A stretch of DNA of 64,000 nucleotides from Rhodospirillaceae bacterium (GTDB lineage: Bacteria > Pseudomonadota > Alphaproteobacteria > Bin65). Both the position numbers and the translations under genes were made by a program. Position 1 is the first letter of the stretch. Each line of letters opens with the position of its first letter. Below the pieces are notes generated by a model. That model was given only the letters and a program-made list of their open reading frames with translations. It made no database searches and had not been told where the DNA came from. This document shows positions 49,553 to 57,949 of the stretch, piece by piece. Location of the stretch: positions 112,499 through 176,498 of the forward strand of contig JAPPLJ010000036.1 in assembly GCA_028819475.1 (NCBI GenBank), in the 5' to 3' direction.

Positions 49553-50857
49553 ATGACCGCTGTCCTCTCCAAACCGGCCGACCGGATTGATGCAGGCGAT
49601 ATTCAGGCACTGATCGACGAAAGCGTGCCGGAAGGGGCGCAGATCGAGTTCAAGGAGAGCTTGCCGGCAAGGGGCACCGGCGATCCCGATCCCTGGATCC
49701 AGGGCGATGGTAGAATCGGCGACAGGGCCAGAAACGAAATATTGAAAGAGGTGGTGGCGTTCGCCAATGCCTATGGCGGCGCCTTGGTGCTCGGCATTGC
49801 GGAGGACGGAGCCAAACCGCCCGTCGCTGCGAACGTGACGCCGCTGCCGCGCTGCGCTGACTTGGGGGAGCGTTTCAGGCTGGTGTTCCGCGATTCCGTC
49901 GAACCGCAACTCCCAACGCTCGATATCGTCCCGGTCCCGACGAACGGCGACGACGGGGTCATCGTGTTCCGAACGAGCCAGTCGCGTCTCGGCCCTCATC
50001 GTGTTACGTCCACGCTGGTGTGCCCGATCCGGCGCGCCGACCGGTGCGAACCCCTGAGCATGCGAGAAATCCGGGACATGACCCTCAATCTGGCGCGTGA
50101 CACGGAGCGGCTGGAACGGCGGCTGCGGGAGCGGGCTGCGAAATTTGAGGAGGAATTCAAGCGTCTGACTATCCCCAATGACGCCTTCGGGTTTCGCGTT
50201 ACGGCTCTTCCCGTTGGCGATGAAATTAAACTAGACTCTCTCTTTAGCGCCAGTAGACTGATACCGGAATTGCGTCCGCCCAAGATTAAGCTTAATCGTA
50301 CGAAAGATGATGAAAAATGGTCAATAGGTGCAGTTGAAGATCATCATAAAGTTTCATTCGAAAACTGGCGGCCCTTGCTACGTGCCGCTCGCTCTGAAGA
50401 CAGTTGGACGTGGGGCAGTAAAGTAGAACAGCACGCCTATTCCGAGATCTACTGCAGTGGCAATTTAGAGATCAGCTTATTCGCAACCCGACTCTACAGC
50501 AACTATGGAGGAGAACACGAAGGCAGTCTATATGCAGGTGTGCCCGCCTCGATACTGGCGCAGATACTGGTATGGTCGGATCAAATTAGGCAGCAAGCGG
50601 ACGCGCCTGGCGCCGAATTTGTCGTTCAATTGCAACTTGTAGTCACCGCTGAGAAGCTGTTTGTCGATGCGTCTGGCATGTTTCGAGTAGATACATTCAG
50701 TTACGTTGGGCAAGAAAATCAGTGCTTTCCTGAATATTTTCTGAACGATTCCAGAGATATTCATAGAACCGTTTCCTTATTCGAGAGAGATTTCTGGAAT
50801 TTCCTTGGAGGGGATATAGCTGAAGTTCAAGGAGCATTGGAGATCGTGCCGGCATGA
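49553..50857 (+). CDS. AlbA_2/Schlafen-type putative DNA-binding protein
   Basis: 434 residues. Residues about 14-140 are an AlbA_2 (Schlafen-like, divergent AAA-4) domain: EGAQIEFKESLP, then KEVVAFANAYGGALVLGIAEDG and VFRDSVEPQLP. A coiled segment (about 180-205) follows, then a C-terminal part of no known family. The 3' half (from about 50220) is clearly AT-richer than the 5' half, as if the C-terminal domain came from elsewhere. Such proteins occur as regulators and in phage-defence loci. Confidence 0.8.
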   Translation: MTAVLSKPADRIDAGDIQALIDESVPEGAQIEFKESLPARGTGDPDPWIQGDGRIGDRARNEILKEVVAFANAYGGALVLGIAEDGAKPPVAANVTPLPRCADLGERFRLVFRDSVEPQLPTLDIVPVPTNGDDGVIVFRTSQSRLGPHRVTSTLVCPIRRADRCEPLSMREIRDMTLNLARDTERLERRLRERAAKFEEEFKRLTIPNDAFGFRVTALPVGDEIKLDSLFSASRLIPELRPPKIKLNRTKDDEKWSIGAVEDHHKVSFENWRPLLRAARSEDSWTWGSKVEQHAYSEIYCSGNLEISLFATRLYSNYGGEHEGSLYAGVPASILAQILVWSDQIRQQADAPGAEFVVQLQLVVTAEKLFVDASGMFRVDTFSYVGQENQCFPEYFLNDSRDIHRTVSLFERDFWNFLGGDIAEVQGALEIVPA

Positions 50858-50882
50858 TTGGACTGGTCGGAAGCAATAGCTC

Positions 50883-51023
50883 ATGCCCACGCTGAACTGG
50901 CTGACGCGGGAGGAGGACGTCAGGGCGGCGGGGCGCGTGCCATACCGGTTGCTCGAATCTGCGGCTCTGCTGGAAAGTGGGGCGCCCGCATACGGTACAA
51001 TGACAGGATTCCCGGGTTTCTAA
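50883..51023 (+). pseudogene. N-terminal remnant of a type III-like DNA methyltransferase
   Basis: The ATG at 50883 opens MPTLNWLTREEDVRAAGRVPYRLLE..., 46 residues before a stop. It matches the beginning of long site-specific adenine methyltransferases (Mod-type) that start MPTLxW and continue VPYRLL. Everything after, including the DPPY and FxGxG motifs, is missing. It is a fragment of a lost restriction-modification gene. Confidence 0.7.
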
Positions 51024-51134
51024 TTTCGAGGTGTGTGCGGTGTGGCGGCCCCTGGCGGGAGTCAACGACGGCGCCCGCCGGCCAAGCGCCATGCCGGAAG
51101 CGGTTCACTTGCATGGGCGTCCGCGCGCCGGGGG

Positions 51135-51764
51135 TCAGGCCGGATCCCGGAGAGGGAAGCAGCTGACTCCATTGTGAAGCACCATCCTGTGCACCTGCAT
51201 CAGGTGGAACTTTACCTGCTGTGCTTCTTCAGTAAGGGGAACCAGGTCTTCCACGTCAATCCATTCCCTGAAAGAGACTGTATTTTCACCGGGCTCTGCG
51301 GCTAGCATCATTGCCATTTCGTCAGCATCCGAAATGAACGGTATCGACGGCCCGCTGAAATCGATTTTTTGTCCCAGGCATCCATGGATTACCAAATTGC
51401 GTGTCGGCCAATTGTCCAGCAGCCAAGTATGTAGATTCCCGCCCGGAACGGTGAATTTGGGGGATTCTCTCAAATGCTCAGGAATCAGCCAATGCTCGGG
51501 AAACAGCCAAAAGGCTTGCAACTCCCGGTCCGGAACGGTGCATTTGACCAGTTTTTGAAACTTCTGCCCAGGCAGGCGCTTTCGCCGTTCTTGGAGGGTT
51601 TGCGTGTCTTGCCGTCGAAATTCATTCTCGCCTACCCGCATCAACCAAAGAGTGCGGATATCCCTTTCAATGTCTGCCCAGGCCAATTGAAATCTGCCGA
51701 GTACCCGGGCAGTCCATTCGTCTTGCTCTTCGAGCTGTCGCAATTGTTCTTCGAAATTGAGCAT
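51135..51764 (-). CDS. small helical protein with RNxxxH motif (HEPN-like)
   Basis: 209 residues, no known family. The N-terminal half is helical and charged (LRQLEEQDEWTARVLGRFQLAWADIERDI). Near residue 120 WPTRNLVIHGCLG fits the HEPN RNxxxH motif. C-terminal acidic segment DVEDLVPLTEEAQQVKFHLMQVHRM. No signal or membrane segment. Adjacent to the methyltransferase remnant and the Abi_2 gene. Probably a defence-type RNase or its partner; the motif alone is weak proof. Confidence 0.6.
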   Translation of the reverse strand: MLNFEEQLRQLEEQDEWTARVLGRFQLAWADIERDIRTLWLMRVGENEFRRQDTQTLQERRKRLPGQKFQKLVKCTVPDRELQAFWLFPEHWLIPEHLRESPKFTVPGGNLHTWLLDNWPTRNLVIHGCLGQKIDFSGPSIPFISDADEMAMMLAAEPGENTVSFREWIDVEDLVPLTEEAQQVKFHLMQVHRMVLHNGVSCFPLRDPA

Positions 51765-52128
51765 CTTTATCCAAACCCTTTTTCGTCATCATCCGTGACC
51801 GCCGGTCATGTGCCGTTGCGGAAGCGGACGGCCGCGCCGCGCGCCGCGAGCTGCCCAGGGCGTAGGCGGTGGGCGTGCCCGAAGCCGAGGACCTGGTGGT
51901 GAACTTCCAGGGGTTCCGCGCGCCCGACTCCGCCTTCACGGTAGCCGTCCCGGCCGCCGCGCTCGGCTGACTCGGGCTTGGCCATGCATCGTACGATTGC
52001 GCTGCCTCGTAACATCGATCCGGGATCGACTGATCGGGCCTGGAATTCCCGGCCGTGCCGGAGCGCCGATGCGAACGGCGGACTCCTTTCGCGATCCGGC
52101 AGTTCGCCGAACCTGGAGCAGCGACCTC
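51765..52128. other. intergenic with gene fragments
   Basis: On the plus strand 51869-51970 reads VGVPEAEDLVVNFQGF...DSAFTVAVPAAALG then a stop, a possible 33-residue C-terminal fragment of an unidentified gene. Nothing else is supported. Confidence 0.4.
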
Positions 52129-52854
52129 TCAGAACCGAATATCGCCGGCGCCGCCTGCATTTTCGAGAACGGTTGGGACACGGCTGTGATGTTCGATCCA
52201 TGCCCGGCTTGCCGGCGAGATCCATCCGGCGACCTCCAGAATCCGCTCATGGTCTTCAACGATATTCCGCGCGAATATCGGTTCATGGTGAGCGATCCGG
52301 TTGCGCAACGTCCGCAATGCGTTCAACGGCCGGTGAGCCTGCCTGCGGGTCAGCGGGGCACGATGTGGAAAGGCGCCCCGCAGCGCCGGGCGCCAAAGCG
52401 TCATTTCGTAGTTGGCCCTGCGCCCTGCGGTCACGCGGCCTCCGGGACCCAGCAACGAGACCCAGAACCCGAACGACAACGCCGCCACGACCCGGTGCGG
52501 ATCGTCCCGATGCCCGTCCCGCGCCAATTCGGCCCTGGCTTTCGCGATCCGCTCCAGGGCGCCCCTGTCAAGCCCCGCGCGACCGTTGTCGTACCAGGCC
52601 GCGCCGTATCGTTCGCCAAGCGTGCGGTTCATGGCGTTACGCAGCGCGACCTCCAGGCCCTGCAGCGGTCCATAGAAGGCGGCGCTGACCGCGGTGTTCC
52701 AGACATGAAGTCGGACCGCCCCTTCCCGGTTTTCCCGGGTGGCGTCGAGATAGGTGCCGAGACGCTCGCGCGAGAGGAAGACCTCGAGATCGTCGAGGAT
52801 TTCGTCCGTGTAGCAGAAGTCGTTGACGTCCGGCCCCCGGTCCTCCATATTCAT
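52129..52854 (-). CDS. Abi_2-family abortive-infection protein
   Basis: 241 residues from the ATG at 52854; an ATG 6 bp downstream is also possible. Abi_2 features: LSRERLGTYLDATRENREGAVRLHVWN near the start (FLSRERLGTYLDATREN), YGPLQGLEVALRNAMNRTL, FGFWVSLLGPGG, and LRTLRNRIAHHEPIFARN with the HEPN RNxxxH motif. AbiF/AbiD-type proteins arrest infected cells, probably by RNA cleavage. A hairpin-rich leader precedes it. GC content matches the host. Confidence 0.88.
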   Translation of the reverse strand: MNMEDRGPDVNDFCYTDEILDDLEVFLSRERLGTYLDATRENREGAVRLHVWNTAVSAAFYGPLQGLEVALRNAMNRTLGERYGAAWYDNGRAGLDRGALERIAKARAELARDGHRDDPHRVVAALSFGFWVSLLGPGGRVTAGRRANYEMTLWRPALRGAFPHRAPLTRRQAHRPLNALRTLRNRIAHHEPIFARNIVEDHERILEVAGWISPASRAWIEHHSRVPTVLENAGGAGDIRF

Positions 52855-52910
52855 TGCGTACACCCCGGACCCGCCTCTGCCACCCGGTATGCGCCCGGGG
52901 TTTTTGTTTA
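52855..52910 (-). ncRNA. candidate structured leader/antitoxin RNA upstream of Abi_2 gene
   Basis: On the coding strand, AAAAACCCCGGGCGC and GGGTCCGGGGTGTACGC enclose CATACCGGGTGGCAGAGGC; ACCCCGG pairs with CCGGGGT (7 bp). Abi_2 genes are known to be preceded by a conserved abiF RNA motif; this position and base pairing fit. On the opposite strand the same stem plus TTTTTGTTT resembles a terminator for plus-strand transcripts, which is the main alternative. Confidence 0.4.
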
Positions 52911-52924
52911 AATCCCAGACCCGA

Positions 52925-53440
52925 TCATGACGGTTTGGCCGCACCGCCGGTTCGGTTTCGGCGATATCCCCGCCTGGAGACCGCCCTGCGGGCCGTCCTG
53001 GCGGCTTCGTCCACCTCGCGGAATTCCGGTTCGAGCTTCTTTAGCCGCGCCACCAGCCCGCCGAGGTCGTAGATGTTGGTCAGCTTTCCGCCATGGATGG
53101 CCCGACGCTCGATGCGTTTGACGAGGCCGGCCGTTTCGAGGTCCGCGATGTGGCGCTGCACCTGACGGGCACTGAGACCCAACCGCTCGGCCAGGACGGC
53201 CTTGCCGGGATACGGCTTCCGGTCGCGTTCCCACCAGAAATCGCAGAGCTGCATCAGCACGGCGAGCTGCGTCGGGTTGAGCCCCAAGCGGTTCTGCGCC
53301 CGCAGCAGCAGCGACGGGACGATGCAGAAGCCCAGGGCGATGACCTCCTCGCCCCATTTCTTCTCGGATGCCCGCCCGGTTTCCTTTTCCGGGCGCAGCC
53401 GGACTACATTGTCCGCCACGCCGTTTCCGTTCCCGCTCAT
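52925..53440 (-). CDS. helix-turn-helix protein, possible replication/phage regulator
   Basis: 171 residues. ALGFCIVPSLLLRAQNRLGLNPTQLAVLMQL precedes a winged-helix region: KAVLAERLGLSARQVQRHIADLETAGLVKRIERRA. This HTH_36-like arrangement is common in plasmid or phage replication-initiation and regulator proteins. Basic C-terminus. It ends 70 bp before the Abi_2 start and probably belongs to the integrated element. Confidence 0.75.
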   Translation of the reverse strand: MSGNGNGVADNVVRLRPEKETGRASEKKWGEEVIALGFCIVPSLLLRAQNRLGLNPTQLAVLMQLCDFWWERDRKPYPGKAVLAERLGLSARQVQRHIADLETAGLVKRIERRAIHGGKLTNIYDLGGLVARLKKLEPEFREVDEAARTARRAVSRRGYRRNRTGGAAKPS

Positions 53441-53882
53441 GATCGATGCCTTCCAGCCGCCGGTTCACCCCGGCTATATCGCCATCGTCGCCGGGAACAT
53501 CAAGGCGACCCCACCGGACGTTACCGACCTGACCCAGCAGTCGTAGACTTCCGCTCGTTACGGTCGCATCTGTCCACTAAAGAAGCACGCCCTCAATCGG
53601 TATTCCCTGCAAGCCCACGAACAAGACCCAAGGTTGACCGGACACCGGTGTCTAGGCACCCGGCCGTGGATGACCCAAACGTAATGGTGTGGGCGGTTCG
53701 CCGTAACGGCATCCGATCGACATTTCGCACGCCTCTATGGTCAATCGGAAATGCTCCGGAGCGGCAGGGCTGGCAACCGCCGATCCGGGATCGTCGCCGC
53801 CAGCCGCGACAGGGACGGCCGCCAGGACTGCCGGCGACCGCCGCCAGGGGCCGGCCGGCGACCGGGTGCAGCTTCAAGCGCT
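53441..53882. other. intergenic, no gene supported
   Basis: About 440 bp between two minus-strand genes. The open frames are short, Arg/Pro-rich and without family features. Confidence 0.45.
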
Positions 53883-54359
53883 TCAGTGCGAGCGCAGCCG
53901 GTCTAGGGTGCGCAAGCAGGCGCGGTATAGAGCGGTTACGCGGTTTTGCTCGGCCAACTTGGCGGTAAGCCGCTCGATCTCCCACATCCGGCTTGGCGGC
54001 GGCGCGGCCGGTGGCGCCATAGCGTGCCGCCTCTCCGCGGCACGATATCGCTTTCGCATGGCTGAATTCCGCTTCAGCCCCCGGATGGTGTGCCGAGAGA
54101 TTTCAAGTCTAACGTCCAAGAACGCCGCTGCGTCGCCCCGGTTGGCGCACGACAAGTTCCGGCGGCCGGCCCACTGTACGAGGCACCAATCACCGGCGGT
54201 CAGGCCGTCGCCGTCCATCCTGTCGGGCCGGTCGGGCCAGCCCTCGCCTTTCAGCACATACACGCACTTTTGCCGCTCGTTCAGCGCGTTTGCGGCCGGA
54301 CTGGCGGCGAGCAGCGCCAGGGACGCGGCAAGGGCAAGCGATCGGATGGGCGCGTGCAT
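53883..54359 (-). CDS. secreted hypothetical protein
   Basis: 158 residues. Signal peptide LALAASLALLAASPAANA (about 7-24), then a Cys-containing part (RQKCVYVLKGEGWPDRPDRMD, GDWCLVQWAGRRNLSC) and a basic helical C-terminus with Cys (ALYRACLRTLDRL). Not recognised. It starts 4 bp after the MuF-like gene stop, so the two are co-transcribed and it is likely phage-derived. Confidence 0.65.
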   Translation of the reverse strand: MHAPIRSLALAASLALLAASPAANALNERQKCVYVLKGEGWPDRPDRMDGDGLTAGDWCLVQWAGRRNLSCANRGDAAAFLDVRLEISRHTIRGLKRNSAMRKRYRAAERRHAMAPPAAPPPSRMWEIERLTAKLAEQNRVTALYRACLRTLDRLRSH

Positions 54360-54363
54360 TTAG

Positions 54364-55113
54364 TCATCGCCGGACTTTGCCGGCGGTTTGCAGGACGCGC
54401 AATGCATCGCCAGCCAGCCCCCACCCGGCTGCGTCGAGAATCTCCCCGCCGCCGGCGATGCTGTTTGCGGCCTCTAGCGCCGCAACGGCGCTGTCCTGGT
54501 CATCGGGACGGAAACAGTCCGCGATTGTGTCGGCGCTTTCGATGACTGCCGCGGCGGCCTCCGCGACGGCCGCGCGCAAAACGGCCTCGATGTCTTCGCC
54601 CGGCGGCCCGGCTGAAACGCGGTAGCCGAACTCCTCCAAGTCATGGTCCGCCAATTGCATGACGTTGCAGCGGCAGCCGTACGGTTCATCTGCCGGCGCG
54701 CAGCCTGGCAGCGGCGGAAAGTGCGTCTGCCACCAGGGATGATCGATCGGCAGGACCGTCCCATGCCACGCAAGATGTTCCGCGCTCGTGTTCCGATCCG
54801 CGACGGCGACGAACCGGAGATAGCGCCCGCTGTCGGCAGCCCGCTCAATGTTGCGCCATTTGCGGACAGAGTACGCTGTTTTGCACATTTCACCATCGGC
54901 CCTGCCGAGCCTGGCGCGTTTCTCGAACGGGTAGAGAAAAGCGTCCAGTTGGTCGCGGTCCATGGCCAGCAGGTCCGCTCCGCACGCAGCGCGGACGGCC
55001 TCGCAGGCTGCGTGCAGACTGGCCGGCACGGCCAGCGGCTGCCGTGTCGGCACGCGGTCGCCGGCTTCGATCTTGGCAACCATGCTGTCGGCGCCGCGCT
55101 CGCGCTTGCCCAT
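54364..55113 (-). CDS. MuF/SPP1-gp7-like phage head protein fragment
   Basis: 249 residues from the ATG at 55113; a GTG-type start at 55164 is possible. AEHLAWHGTVLPIDHPWWQTHFPPLPG followed by PYGCRCNVMQL (blocks HLAWHGTVLPIDHPWWQTH, PYGCRCNVM) is the C-terminal signature of Mu gpF/SPP1 gp7 head-morphogenesis proteins. Complete ones have 400 or more residues, so the N-terminal portal-contact region is missing. Prophage remnant. Confidence 0.75.
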   Translation of the reverse strand: MGKRERGADSMVAKIEAGDRVPTRQPLAVPASLHAACEAVRAACGADLLAMDRDQLDAFLYPFEKRARLGRADGEMCKTAYSVRKWRNIERAADSGRYLRFVAVADRNTSAEHLAWHGTVLPIDHPWWQTHFPPLPGCAPADEPYGCRCNVMQLADHDLEEFGYRVSAGPPGEDIEAVLRAAVAEAAAAVIESADTIADCFRPDDQDSAVAALEAANSIAGGGEILDAAGWGLAGDALRVLQTAGKVRR

Positions 55114-55351
55114 TAGCCACCCCAACACTTTTCGGCCTTCCCCCAAAAAAATTTCTCCCGACAACGATAGGGCTTGCCCGCTCCGGCTTCAACGTTCCCC
55201 CGGCGATCTCCGGGCCGCGAAAATCTCCGCGACTTTCTTGGAAATGGCTGTCTTCCGCCTGTCCCCGGCAGGGTCGCCGGATTGCTGGAAGGGTCCCACG
55301 GCGCGATGCGGCGTGGATCGAGTCCGGCAGAACGGGACGATCGCGTCACGG

Positions 55352-55915
55352 CTAGCTGCGTTCGGCCGGTTGGAGACTGCCGGGATCGCCGGCGACGGCC
55401 GGAGCATCTTCAAAGACGCACAGGCGGCAGTCCGGCAGGTAGCAACGCCAAATGCGGAACGGCTGGCCCGGCCGACGTATCCATGCCCATGTCCGGGCGG
55501 ACTTCCGACAGCGGAAGGCGCGGCGGAGTATGTGGAACATCCGGCCGGTGCGGCTATAGACCCAGACGTGATATCGCCGGTTCCGCGCCTCTCCGGCGCT
55601 TGTGTTCCTTGAATCTTGATCCGGGAAAAATCGCGCGCGAAGCTGTACGCTCTCGTGCCGTATCCCTCCCGGCATCGGCGTCCGGCGAGGGTCCCGAGGC
55701 CGCGCCGCAAGGTTAACTGCCCTCCGGCATCCTCCTTTCGCGGCCCAGGCGCCTGCAGCGGCGCACCGCTTGCGGACAGCCTCCGCCAGCGCCGCCACCC
55801 CGCGCCTCGGCACCTTCCGGACCTTCGGTCCGCGCAGCACCGCTGTCGCCTTGTGCGAAATCTCCGTGGAGGTCCAGATCGCCACGAGGTCCGACCCGTC
55901 GAGCAGCGGCGCCAC
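55352..55915 (-). CDS. possible decayed phage gene
   Basis: 187 residues from a GTG at 55915. The readable frame continues upstream to about 56098 (…GELERLCACRLDLRFVTENT…) without an ATG. LLDGSDLVAIWTSTEISHKATAV and RRYHVWVYSRTGRMFHILRRAF look protein-like, but no family was recognised. It may be two fused or frameshifted remnants. The 55916-56335 stretch holds no other supported gene. Confidence 0.35.
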   Translation of the reverse strand: MAPLLDGSDLVAIWTSTEISHKATAVLRGPKVRKVPRRGVAALAEAVRKRCAAAGAWAAKGGCRRAVNLAARPRDPRRTPMPGGIRHESVQLRARFFPDQDSRNTSAGEARNRRYHVWVYSRTGRMFHILRRAFRCRKSARTWAWIRRPGQPFRIWRCYLPDCRLCVFEDAPAVAGDPGSLQPAERS

Positions 55916-56335
55916 AGCCCTTCGGTTGGGCGCGGTGTTTTCGGTGACGAACCGCAGGTCGAGCCGGCAAGCGCAGAGCCGTTCAAGCTCGCCGCGCGCG
56001 CCCGGCGACCTCGTCCATGACAGCCTGTCGCGCTGCGCGATCGTCGACGAGGCCGGTCGGTGCCCGGAACGGTAGCATGCGGCCTCGCCTCGACGCTATA
56101 CTGACCGGCGCACAGCCGAGCTCTGTATCCGCGGCGGCGGGTCGGCAATCGACGGTCCGTACTCCAACCCCATTGTCCTGTCCCATCCCGCGATTACCTT
56201 CCCCCATCGCCTTCATCTTTGCCTCACCGGACAGCCCGAACTACTGTCTCTTGACAAGCTGGGCTTCATTTAGAGAGCGTCTGGCAAGATTCTGGCTAAT
56301 GGGAGAACGGTCACGATGAAACCTCGGAGAAGCAG

Positions 56336-57949
56336 ATGGATCAACCGGTCGTAGGGTGGCTGGAGCGGCCGAAAGATAAGATTGGCCTTGATAATCTTGG
56401 CACGCAACAACCGTGCATATTAATTTACTCGCGGCTATTGCCTGGTATTACCAACGTCACCGATAGGGTGGCTTATTTCGGATTCTATCCTTGGTTTATC
56501 CGAGCTTTCGAACAGCGATTTCCCAATGCCACGGATTCGGAGTTCAAAACCGCTTTGCGACGAGCCGACTGTCTGTTCACTTTGGTCGCAGAACGTCATG
56601 CAATCGTCAGCAATGATCAAAATGCGTCCATTCATGGAGCTGCCTGCGCAGGAAGGCGGAAGCTGGGTCCAGCGGCAGCAGCCTTATCCAATGGAGTCGA
56701 GCTTGACATAAATGAGTATGCCAACCGCGATGAAGACAATAAGAAGCGATATTTCAAGAATTCTTTAGGAGGACTGGGACAGTACTACCTTGGGCCTCTG
56801 AGGGATGAATATTTCGTACTCTACGGGAATTCCAGGACTGGAATTAAATATACAGACGAAATAGGTGAACCATTGGCATTGAGCTATGCCGATGAAAACG
56901 ACGAAATCAACTTTTTTGAAGTACTGTCACAAACTACTGTTAAGGCAACAGACTTGGACGCCTTGGCAGATTTTTGCCCGTGCGCCATTCACAGTGGACG
57001 CCGCCATACTGCGCAGAGTTCACTCATGAAGATGTTGTTTGAAGATTGTACTGTGGCAGGCAAATCGAGAAGAGCGACATTTCACCTACTTTTGGAATTT
57101 CTACAAATCGCCGACGGCTCGCTTAGCGCGGATCCAGTAAAGGAATTCTTGTCCAGCTGCTACACTGAAGCGATCAGAAACGAGCCTTGGGTCGTTCCTG
57201 AAATTCTAGCGCCGGTGCGATCGAAATGGGCACTTTACACACGCAATGAAATGATGAGCCTAGCTTGGTACACACTTTTCAAGCTTGCTCTGGATGAGTT
57301 AGACGGACGACCTAAGCCATTTCGCGATGTCCGACACTTTGCCGATTGGCTCCTGGGTCGGCCGTCTTTCTCATTTCCTTCAACACACGACTTCGACGGA
57401 ATGCTGCAAGCTGACCGCCTTGCAGCGCCTACCCTTTCATTGCTGTCGGATTCCAATCATGAATTGGCTCTTTGGCGACGTATGACAGACGAACGGCTGC
57501 CACCCCTTGAAGCCGCATGTCAAATGTTCATTCGTCTAGTTGCACGCTGGGGAGACGAACCAGACTGCTACGCGTCTCTTGCCCTGCACAAAGGTGCGCT
57601 TGCTTCTTATCCATTGACCTTGGACAGCTTAAATCGATTGGCCAAGAGCCACTGGCGCGGCTTATCCTGTCGCCAATGGATGAAAAGTCTCCTCGTTGAA
57701 ACTCTCTGCGCGCATCAAAGGGTTGCAATTCGCAAGCTTGGAGAGTCCGGCGAAGACACCCTGATGTTCCGGATCGCCGAGCCCGGCATGTCGGTACATC
57801 GTCAGTTGGACCATATTGTGGAAACCCAACCTCGGCTGCGACAGGCGTTTCAAATCCTGCTCGATCTTGGCGTTACCCAGTCGCAAGCCGGAGCGCTGCC
57901 GGAGTTGACCGAGCTCGGCTTGGAAATGCTGACTGGCTTCCGCCGATGA
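56336..57949 (+). CDS. uncharacterised 537-residue protein of PLD operon
   Basis: 537 residues, no established family. The N-terminal IGLDNLGTQQP and LIYSRLLPGITNVTDRVAYFGFYPWFIRAFEQRF resemble the opening of DUF6361-like proteins (LLFPGTS...TRARYFLFIPW); that recall is tentative. The rest is helical with scattered Cys. Start ATG at 56336 with CTCGGAGAAGC upstream. Its TGA overlaps the next ATG (ATGA), so both proteins are made together. AT-rich against both flanks, implying transfer as a unit. Possibly the sensor or adaptor of a defence pair. Confidence 0.75.
   Translation: MDQPVVGWLERPKDKIGLDNLGTQQPCILIYSRLLPGITNVTDRVAYFGFYPWFIRAFEQRFPNATDSEFKTALRRADCLFTLVAERHAIVSNDQNASIHGAACAGRRKLGPAAAALSNGVELDINEYANRDEDNKKRYFKNSLGGLGQYYLGPLRDEYFVLYGNSRTGIKYTDEIGEPLALSYADENDEINFFEVLSQTTVKATDLDALADFCPCAIHSGRRHTAQSSLMKMLFEDCTVAGKSRRATFHLLLEFLQIADGSLSADPVKEFLSSCYTEAIRNEPWVVPEILAPVRSKWALYTRNEMMSLAWYTLFKLALDELDGRPKPFRDVRHFADWLLGRPSFSFPSTHDFDGMLQADRLAAPTLSLLSDSNHELALWRRMTDERLPPLEAACQMFIRLVARWGDEPDCYASLALHKGALASYPLTLDSLNRLAKSHWRGLSCRQWMKSLLVETLCAHQRVAIRKLGESGEDTLMFRIAEPGMSVHRQLDHIVETQPRLRQAFQILLDLGVTQSQAGALPELTELGLEMLTGFRR

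Noticed and set aside
52861..52907. Rho-independent terminator on the plus strand
   Set aside because: The stem and T run fit, but no plus-strand gene ends there; kept as an alternative to the RNA leader rather than a feature.
53593..53985. Arg/Pro-rich open frame as a phage gene
   Set aside because: No family features, and it overlaps the better-supported secreted-protein gene.
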